From Betaproteobacteria bacterium UBA931 (GTDB lineage: Bacteria > Pseudomonadota > Gammaproteobacteria > Burkholderiales > Casimicrobiaceae), in contig DBDN01000016.1 in NCBI GenBank assembly GCA_002293615.1, positions 1 through 11,892 of the forward strand: 11,892 nt of DNA, written 5' to 3'. The translations under genes and the position numbers were made by a program. Each line of letters opens with the position of its first letter. Positions within the stretch are counted from its first letter, which is position 1. The notes under the pieces are model-generated. The model saw only the letters and a program-made list of their open reading frames with translations. It made no database searches and was not told the origin of the DNA. Shown in pieces: positions 6,709-11,892 of this stretch.

Positions 6709-9700
6709 ATGCCCGACCCAAACGTTGCCGCCCAAACCGGAACACCGCGTATTCGCGAGATTCCATACAACTACACGTCGTTTTCCGACCGCGAGATCGT
6801 TATTCGCCTGTTAGGCGCTCCCGCATGGCAACTGCTTGAACAACTGCGCGAAGAACGGCAAACCGGCCGCTCAGCACGAATGCTGTTTGAAGTGCTTGGT
6901 GATATTTGGGTGGTTATGCGCAATCCCTATTTGCAGGACGATCTTCTCGAAAATCCCAAACGGCACGCCGCGTTGGTCGAGGCAATGCGCCATCGCCTGC
7001 ACGATATCGAAAAACGCCGCATTGCCAACCGCGACGACGACCCGGATCGCGCCGAGCGTGTCGCACAATTGGTGGCGGCGGCGCGCAATGCCGTCGGCCA
7101 GTTTGAGGGGTGGTTTCCGAAAACGCGGGATATGCGCCAACGGGCATCGCATGAATTATCGAAACACACGCATAAAGACAACATTGCTTTTGACGGCTTC
7201 GCCCGTGCGGCGCATGTTACCGATGCGACGGACTGGCGCGTCGAATACCCGTTTGTGGTGCTCTATCCGGACAATGAAAGCGAAGTTCGTCATCTGGTGG
7301 ACACCTGCATCAAACTCGGCTTAACGATCATCCCGCGCGGAGGCGGTACGGGCTACACCGGCAGCGGTATTCCGCTGACCACAAACGCCGCGGTAATCAA
7401 TCTGGAAAAACTCGACTGGATTGCGCCGGTAGAAGAAATCGTTTTATCCGGACGCCAAGAAAAAACAGCCACTTTACCGCTTGGCGCCGGCGCCGTGACG
7501 CGCCATGTCATCAACACAGCGGCAACGGCAGGGCTGGTCTTTGCCGTTGACCCGACTTCGGCAGACGCTTCCTGCATTGGCGGCAACATCGCAATGAATG
7601 CCGGCGGCAAAAAAGCCGTGCTGTGGGGTACGACCATCGATAACCTGATATCGTGGCGCATGGTAACGCCTTCCGCAGAATGGCTGGAAGTCACACGTAT
7701 CGATCACCATCTTGGCAAAATTCACGAAGTCGACGAAGCAACGTTTGAACTGAAATATTTTCACGCCGACGGCAAGACGGTGGTGCGTACGGAAATGCTT
7801 AAAATCCCGGGCAATGCTTTCCGTAAAAAAGGGCTGGGCAAAGACGTCACCAACAAACACCTGCACGGACTGCCCGGCATCCAGAAAGAGGGGTGCGACG
7901 GCATTATTACTTCTGCGCGCTTTGTGCTGCACAAAATGCCGCCGGTGACACGCACGCTGTGTTTTGAGTTTTTCGGTTTGGCGCAGCACGCAACGCCCGC
8001 CATCGTTGAAATCAAACGCTACCTCGACGCCGCGCCGCAAGGCGTGCGGCTTGCCGGTCTCGAACACATGGATATGCGTTATGTGAAAGCGGTGCGATAC
8101 GCGACCAAAGCCGCGCACCGCGGACGTCCGAATATGGTGATTCTCGGCGATATCGTCGGCGATAACGAAAAAGCCGTCGATCAGGTTGCCGAAGAAGTGG
8201 TGCGCATCGCCAAGGCGCGCGACGGCGAGGCATTCATTGCCAAAACCGAAGAGGAACGACACCGCTTCTGGGCGGAGCGTTCGCGTACCGCCGCCATCGC
8301 CCATCACACCAATGCGTTCAAGCTCAACGAAGACGTGGTTATCCCGCTGGAAAAACTGGGCGATTATACCGACGGTGTCGAACGCATCAACATCGAATAT
8401 TCGCTGGAAAACAAGCTGCATATCTGCGACGCGCTATTGCAACTGTTCGACGACCCGGCGCTGCCCGCCATATTCAACCAGCGGCCGGATTTGCGGCCAA
8501 CGCCCGAACTTTTGCAGGAAAAGCTCCATGAAGCGCAAGCGCTGGTACAGAAAGTGCGTGATCGTTGGCGGGACCTGGAAAACCGGCTCGACGAAACGTT
8601 CCCGTCTTTGCAAAACCAGACCGAAATCGTATCGTGGAAAAAAGAACTGCGCGAACCGCTTGAGGATATTTTCGCCGGGTTGGCCTTGGCGCCGATGGTC
8701 GAGCGCTGCAAAGAAGTGCAAGAGCAGGTCTTGCGCAGCCGCGTTTTTGTCGCATTGCATATGCACGCCGGCGACGGCAACGTACACACCAATATCCCGG
8801 TTAACTCCGACGATTACGGCATGTTGCAACGCGCCAATATTGCCGTTGAGCGCATTATCCACCTTGCCAAAAACCTTGGCGGCGTAATTTCCGGGGAACA
8901 CGGCATCGGTATTACCAAATTCGAATTTGCCGGTGACGAAGAATTAAAACCGTTTGCCGAATACAAAGCAAGGATCGACCCCAACAACCATTTCAATGCC
9001 GGAAAGCTATTACGAAACCCGACGCTTCCCGCCGATTTAACGCACGCCTATACACCGAGCTTTTCGTTGATTGGCCACGAAAGTCTGATTCTTGAAAAAA
9101 GCGATATCGGAAAAATTGCGCATGCCATAAAAAATTGTTTGCGCTGCGGCAAGTGCAAGCCCGTGTGTTCCACGCATGTACCGCGCGCGAACCTTCTGTA
9201 TTCGCCGCGCAATAAAATCCTGGCGACGTCGTTATTGGTTGAAGCCTTTCTCTACGAAGAGCAAACGAGACGCGGCGTTTCGTTGCGGCAGTTCGACGAA
9301 GTTTACGATGTCGCTTACCACTGCACGGTATGTCACAAATGTTTCCCGCCGTGTCCGGTCGATATCGATTTTGGCGACGTTTCGATTGCCATGCGTAACT
9401 TCCTGCGCAAAGAAAAGAAAAAGCCGTTTAATCCGGGCGCGGCATTGGGCATCATGTTCCTCAATTTGAAAAAACCCCTGGCGATCCGCGCGTTCAAGCA
9501 TCTCGTGATCGACATTGGCTATCGCGCGCAACGCACGGCATACGCGCTGGCTCGGCGTGCCCATTTGACCCGGAAGCAAACCGAACATCCGCCCGCTACG
9601 GTCGGCATGCCCTCCATCCGGGAGGAAATCATTCACTTTATCAATAAGCCGCTGCCCGGCAATGTGCCGTTACGCACATCGCGGGCGCTCCTTGATATCG

Positions 9701-10542
9701 AGGACGATAAAGTCATTCCGATTCTGCGCGACCCGAACAAAACGACAACCGATTCCGAAGCAGTATTCTATTTTCCCGGCTGCGGCTCCGAGCGTTTGTT
9801 CTCGCAAACCGCGCTGGCCACGCAAGCGATGCTGTTTGACCTCGGCGTGCAATGCGTACTGCCGCCCGGTTACCTGTGTTGCGGCTACCCGCAAATCATC
9901 GTCGGCAGCGAAGATGTCGGTGAGGCCATGATCGTGCGCAATCGTGTCTTGTTCCACCGCATGGCCAACACATTGAATTACCTCGATATCAAAACCGTGC
10001 TGGTATCGTGCGGCACCTGCCTGCACGAATTGTTGCGCTATAAATTTGATGAAATTTTCCCGGGCTGCCGCATTCTCGACATTCATGAATATCTGATGGA
10101 AAAAGGCGTCAAACTCGACCATGCAAACAATACGCGCTACCTTTATCATGACCCATGCCATTCGCCGATGAAAAATTACGCGCCGATGCAGGTAGTGCGC
10201 AGCTTGGTCGGCGACGAAGCCAGGCTCAACGAACGCTGCTGCGGCGAATCGGGCACATTGTCAACGACACGTCCCGACATTTCCACGCAAGTACGCTTTC
10301 GCAAAGAAGAAGAAATGCGTAAAGGTGCCGCAACGTTACGCGCCGACCACTTTCAAGGCGATGTCAAAGTGCTGACCGCCTGCCCATCATGCCTGCAAGG
10401 CTTGTCGCGATTTAATCGCGACAGCAAAACACGCGCCGATTACATCGTTGTCGAAATGGCGCGCCGTTTGCTTGGCGAGCAGTGGATGCGTGATTACGTC
10501 GAGAAGGTCAATAAAAACGGGATTGAGCGGGTTCTACTGTAA
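6709..10542 (+). CDS. FAD-linked oxidase fused to double 4Fe-4S and CCG domains (DUF3683-type, D-2-hydroxyacid dehydrogenase-like)
   Basis: A 1277-aa soluble oxidoreductase combining what GlcD and GlcF provide as separate subunits. An N-terminal region of about 170 residues (IPYNYTSFSDREIV, DUF3683-like) is followed by an FAD-binding domain with PRGGGTGYTGSG at 209-220. The C-terminal oxidase domain has HAGDGNVHTN (686-695) and GEHGIG (729-734). Two ferredoxin motifs follow: Cys810/813/816/820 and Cys872/875/878/882. Two CCG domains then show Cys1025, Cys1057-1058 and Cys1101/1104, and Cys1150, Cys1177-1178 and Cys1225/1228. This order resembles D-lactate or glycolate dehydrogenases passing electrons from FAD through Fe-S centres to quinone; the substrate cannot be read from sequence. 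The ATG at 6709 matches the usual MxxP-rich start; an in-frame GTG at 6697 is possible. No Shine-Dalgarno is evident. The reading frame is intact throughout. Confidence 0.92.
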   Translation: MPDPNVAAQTGTPRIREIPYNYTSFSDREIVIRLLGAPAWQLLEQLREERQTGRSARMLFEVLGDIWVVMRNPYLQDDLLENPKRHAALVEAMRHRLHDIEKRRIANRDDDPDRAERVAQLVAAARNAVGQFEGWFPKTRDMRQRASHELSKHTHKDNIAFDGFARAAHVTDATDWRVEYPFVVLYPDNESEVRHLVDTCIKLGLTIIPRGGGTGYTGSGIPLTTNAAVINLEKLDWIAPVEEIVLSGRQEKTATLPLGAGAVTRHVINTAATAGLVFAVDPTSADASCIGGNIAMNAGGKKAVLWGTTIDNLISWRMVTPSAEWLEVTRIDHHLGKIHEVDEATFELKYFHADGKTVVRTEMLKIPGNAFRKKGLGKDVTNKHLHGLPGIQKEGCDGIITSARFVLHKMPPVTRTLCFEFFGLAQHATPAIVEIKRYLDAAPQGVRLAGLEHMDMRYVKAVRYATKAAHRGRPNMVILGDIVGDNEKAVDQVAEEVVRIAKARDGEAFIAKTEEERHRFWAERSRTAAIAHHTNAFKLNEDVVIPLEKLGDYTDGVERINIEYSLENKLHICDALLQLFDDPALPAIFNQRPDLRPTPELLQEKLHEAQALVQKVRDRWRDLENRLDETFPSLQNQTEIVSWKKELREPLEDIFAGLALAPMVERCKEVQEQVLRSRVFVALHMHAGDGNVHTNIPVNSDDYGMLQRANIAVERIIHLAKNLGGVISGEHGIGITKFEFAGDEELKPFAEYKARIDPNNHFNAGKLLRNPTLPADLTHAYTPSFSLIGHESLILEKSDIGKIAHAIKNCLRCGKCKPVCSTHVPRANLLYSPRNKILATSLLVEAFLYEEQTRRGVSLRQFDEVYDVAYHCTVCHKCFPPCPVDIDFGDVSIAMRNFLRKEKKKPFNPGAALGIMFLNLKKPLAIRAFKHLVIDIGYRAQRTAYALARRAHLTRKQTEHPPATVGMPSIREEIIHFINKPLPGNVPLRTSRALLDIEDDKVIPILRDPNKTTTDSEAVFYFPGCGSERLFSQTALATQAMLFDLGVQCVLPPGYLCCGYPQIIVGSEDVGEAMIVRNRVLFHRMANTLNYLDIKTVLVSCGTCLHELLRYKFDEIFPGCRILDIHEYLMEKGVKLDHANNTRYLYHDPCHSPMKNYAPMQVVRSLVGDEARLNERCCGESGTLSTTRPDISTQVRFRKEEEMRKGAATLRADHFQGDVKVLTACPSCLQGLSRFNRDSKTRADYIVVEMARRLLGEQWMRDYVEKVNKNGIERVLL

Positions 10543-10550
10543 GCGCAAAT

Positions 10551-10899
10551 ATTAGATTGATCAATCTCTACCGCACACGGCTTTCTGGTTGACGGCGTAT
10601 GGTCGCGCGGCATTCATAATAAAGACAAACTGCACAGCATTGTCTGGCTTAAAGAATTTGCACCGCCGAAAAAATTACGCCCGGGATTTCATAAAAACCG
10701 TGAAGAATGAGCCGAGTTTCAAAAGTAATATCGGCAGAAATTAATGCATAACCAAGATGCTTGGCAACTGCTGCTCAATTTATTACGTGCGGACAAGTCT
10801 ACCGCTTTGCTCCCCAGCAGCAAAGATGAATAACACCATTAGCCGGTTGTGTTGCAGGAATCTCTTTTGAAGAAAGCGGCTGTTTGGGGGAAAGAGTAG
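10551..10899 (+). pseudogene. Decayed DUF488 family gene
   Basis: A single frame (codons in phase with 10591) still reads like a DUF488 protein: GFLVDGVWSRGI, then VWLKEFAPPKKLRPGF, then AEFQK*YRQKL, then NQDAWQLLLNLLRADKSTA and SSKDE*HH*PVVLQESLLK. Intact relatives read GYR(V/I)LVDRLWPRG, WLKDxAPSxELRxWF, EEFxxRYxxEL, and KDExHNxAVVLxEFL. In-frame stops occur at 10708 (TGA), 10726 (TAA), 10831 (TAA) and 10840 (TAG), with a final TAG at 10897. The expected N-terminus is not in this frame. A fragment reading NIRLINLY in another frame from about 10548 may be its remnant, which implies a small deletion and frameshift. The conserved Asp and Arg of the VDRLWPRG motif are changed or partly lost (VDGVWSRG). 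DUF488 function is unknown. It ends 5 bases from the convergent regulator gene. Confidence 0.8.
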
Positions 10900-10904
10900 C
10901 GCAA

Positions 10905-11228
10905 TCAAGGACAATAAATGTTTTTAAGCGTCTCCATGATTTTTTTGGCATCGGCACTGACGATACGGTAGTACAACGTTTGCGCTTCACGTTGATACGC
11001 GATGATGCCTTCTTCGCGCATTCGCATCAGATGCTGCGACAGTGCCGATTGCCCCAATCCCACCAAAGGCTGCATTTCGCTCGGAGAAAGTTCGCCATGC
11101 TGCGCCAACAAACACAGTATCCGCAAGCGATTTTCATTGCCTAAAGCGCGAAGCAATACCGTGGCTTTTTTAGCGCTTTCTTGCAAAGCCGCAATATCGT
11201 TTTTATCAGAACGGAAATACGCATTCAT
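10905..11228 (-). CDS. ArsR-family repressor, BigR/SqrR/YgaV persulfide-sensor type
   Basis: A 107-aa winged-helix DNA-binding protein, a cytosolic dimer in homologues. Residues about 18-100 form the ArsR fold: LLRALGNENRLRILCLL (25-41), then the recognition region with QSALSQHLMRMREEG, then a wing with TLYYRI. It lacks the metal-binding ELCVCDL box of classical ArsR. Instead it has one cysteine in the second helix (Cys39) and one near the end (Cys106, in TLKNIYCP). In BigR, SqrR and YgaV two cysteines at matching places form a tetrasulfide or disulfide in response to persulfide, releasing DNA. The C-terminal wording closely resembles E. coli YgaV as I recall it. The gene is divergent from the AhpD-like gene and is probably its regulator. 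The ATG at 11228 has no clear Shine-Dalgarno. No blh, sqr or rhodanese gene is visible nearby. Confidence 0.88.
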   Translation of the reverse strand: MNAYFRSDKNDIAALQESAKKATVLLRALGNENRLRILCLLAQHGELSPSEMQPLVGLGQSALSQHLMRMREEGIIAYQREAQTLYYRIVSADAKKIMETLKNIYCP

Positions 11229-11307
11229 GGCGGTATTTTAATATGACCGCGACCGCCTTGCATACCGACCACAAGATTACACCGCGTGTAAAAAGAACTA
11301 TGTTGTC

Positions 11308-11336
11308 TTGTAAATTAGATTTTTCTAATATATGAT
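11308..11336 (+). promoter_or_regulatory. Predicted promoter of the AhpD-like gene
   Basis: TTGTAA at 11308-11313 (four of six bases of the -35 consensus) and TATGAT at 11331-11336 (five of six of the -10) are spaced by exactly 17 bases, and that spacer is almost wholly the inverted repeat at 11314-11329. An alternative pair, TTGTCT at 11303 with TAATAT at 11326, also has 17-base spacing. Transcription from the first would begin near 11343, leaving a leader of about 85 bases that contains a small stem AAACG-AA-CGTTT (11351-11362). No matching promoter for the regulator was convincing. Confidence 0.5.
11314..11329. promoter_or_regulatory. Candidate operator for the ArsR-family repressor
   Basis: ATTAGA-TTTT-TCTAAT is a perfect inverted repeat with 6-base arms and a 4-base spacer, in the 198-base region between the divergent regulator and AhpD-like genes. 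AT-rich inverted repeats of this size are typical ArsR-family operators. It sits between the predicted -35 and -10 of the AhpD-like gene, where a bound dimer would exclude RNA polymerase. On the minus strand it is about 86 bases from the regulator start, so autoregulation is also possible. Confidence 0.55.
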
Positions 11337-11426
11337 GACGCCTACCCCGTAAACGAACGTTTGTCGGTCGGTTTTGGCAACGCCTCTTAAAACATATTTC
11401 ATCACTCAACATGAAAGGGTTTTTCC

Positions 11427-11771
11427 ATGTCAGTCTCTTCTTACAAAGCATTAACCGAAAATATTTCTTCGTACATGAAAAAATTGGGCGGAGGCATTCC
11501 CGAAGTCTTGCAATCTTTTGGCGCCATGAATCATGCGGCAAATAAAAACGGAGCATTGGACCATAAAACCAAAGAAATGATGGCGCTGGCCATTGCTGTC
11601 GCCATACGTTGCGACGGTTGCATTGGTTTCCATGTGAAAGCGTTGGTTGCGCTTGGAATCACCCGCGAAGAAATCATGGAACTATTGTCGGTCGCTATTT
11701 ATATGGGCGGCGGACCTTCGGTCATGTACGCGACAAACGCGTTGGCAGCTTTTGAAGAATTTTCCGAGTAA
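11427..11771 (+). CDS. AhpD-like / carboxymuconolactone decarboxylase family protein with CxxC
   Basis: A 114-aa all-helical cytosolic protein. The core is KEMMALAIAVAIRCDGCIGFH (49-69): Glu50, Cys62, Cys65 and His69 give the E...CxxC...H arrangement of AhpD, where the cysteines reduce a peroxiredoxin partner and the Glu and His act in a proton relay. The C-terminal part, LLSVAIYMGGGPSVMYA (85-101), is typical of small AhpD-like proteins annotated as carboxymuconolactone decarboxylases. The CxxC argues for thiol redox or peroxidase activity rather than true decarboxylation. AAAGGG lies 7 bases before the ATG. Divergent transcription from a thiol-based ArsR repressor supports a redox or sulfide-response role. 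No ahpC or dehydrogenase partner is in view. The substrate is unknown. Confidence 0.85.
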   Translation: MSVSSYKALTENISSYMKKLGGGIPEVLQSFGAMNHAANKNGALDHKTKEMMALAIAVAIRCDGCIGFHVKALVALGITREEIMELLSVAIYMGGGPSVMYATNALAAFEEFSE

Positions 11772-11837
11772 CGCTGGTCAACAAGGGCTTGTCCGTAATT
11801 TCGTGTTTAAGGCATATCATATCTTTAAGGAGAGACT

Positions 11838-11892
11838 ATGCCTAGTAAATCGAAGAACAAACCGGTTGCCTTGCCGGAGATACCTCAAGAAC
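11838..11892 (+). CDS. Start of an unidentified gene (partial)
   Basis: An ATG at 11838 opens a frame running to the window edge (18 codons, MPSKSKNKPVALPEIPQE). It is preceded by a strong Shine-Dalgarno, AAGGAGAG at 11827-11834, ideally spaced. The visible part is lysine- and proline-rich and probably a flexible N-terminus; it is too short to name. The 66 bases between the AhpD-like stop and this start contain a weak ACAAG-GG-CTTGT stem and no clear promoter, so co-transcription with the AhpD-like gene is possible. Confidence 0.6.
   Translation, partial: MPSKSKNKPVALPEIPQE

Noticed and set aside
7474..8421. Long minus-strand open frame (315 codons) antisense to the FAD/Fe-S oxidoreductase
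   Set aside because: It lies wholly inside a clearly conserved plus-strand gene, shows no recognisable domain, and reads as a codon-bias shadow of that gene.
8186..8887. Plus-strand open frame (233 codons) in another frame of the FAD/Fe-S oxidoreductase
   Set aside because: Low-complexity Arg/Ser/Thr/Cys-rich translation typical of an out-of-frame read through a conserved gene.
10799..10990. Short minus-strand open frame (63 codons) near the DUF488 remnant
   Set aside because: It overlaps the regulator gene and the pseudogene in other frames, and has no domain or ribosome binding site.

Overview
The window comes from a bacterial chromosome, most likely a betaproteobacterium. Three things point there: the aroQ-accB order, a DUF3683-type fusion of a FAD oxidase with Fe-S/CCG domains, and a YheS-type ABC-F ATPase. 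No organism can be named from the sequence alone. Genes are densely packed and mostly core metabolism. No phage, transposon, CRISPR, tRNA or rRNA was seen. Most of the window is ordinary; the right end, from about 10.5 kb onward, is the most unusual part.

Left part (1-2.36 kb, minus strand): two transcription blocks run leftward. The first is a lipoprotein-like or secreted DUF4124 coiled-coil gene, translationally coupled (TGATG) to aroE. After an AT-rich gap with a hairpin come aroQ and the first 98 bases of accB. AroQ makes 3-dehydroshikimate and AroE reduces it, so two consecutive shikimate-pathway enzymes lie side by side. accB then opens the acetyl-CoA carboxylase BCCP/biotin carboxylase operon beyond the window.

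Middle (2.5-5.24 kb, plus strand): xthA (exonuclease III) overlaps yheS (ABC-F ATPase) by four bases (GTGA), so the two form one translationally coupled unit. It meets a convergent minus-strand gene for a membrane 4Fe-4S protein of the NapH/YccM type (5.32-6.54 kb).

Divergent redox pair (5.3-10.5 kb): the membrane Fe-S gene shares a 164-base intergenic region with a 1277-residue oxidoreductase that joins a GlcD-like FAD oxidase to a GlcF-like double 4Fe-4S and CCG module. An oxidised D-2-hydroxyacid feeding electrons to a membrane Fe-S protein is a plausible but unproven reading.

Right end (10.5-11.9 kb): a decayed DUF488 gene, still readable in one frame through four stop codons, lies between the oxidoreductase and a convergent ArsR-family regulator. 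The regulator has the two-cysteine pattern of persulfide sensors of the BigR/SqrR/YgaV group. It is divergent from a small AhpD-like CxxC protein. A perfect inverted repeat (ATTAGA-N4-TCTAAT) fills the 17-base spacer of a predicted promoter for that protein, which suggests a compact redox- or sulfide-responsive switch. A new gene with a strong ribosome binding site starts at 11838 and runs off the edge.
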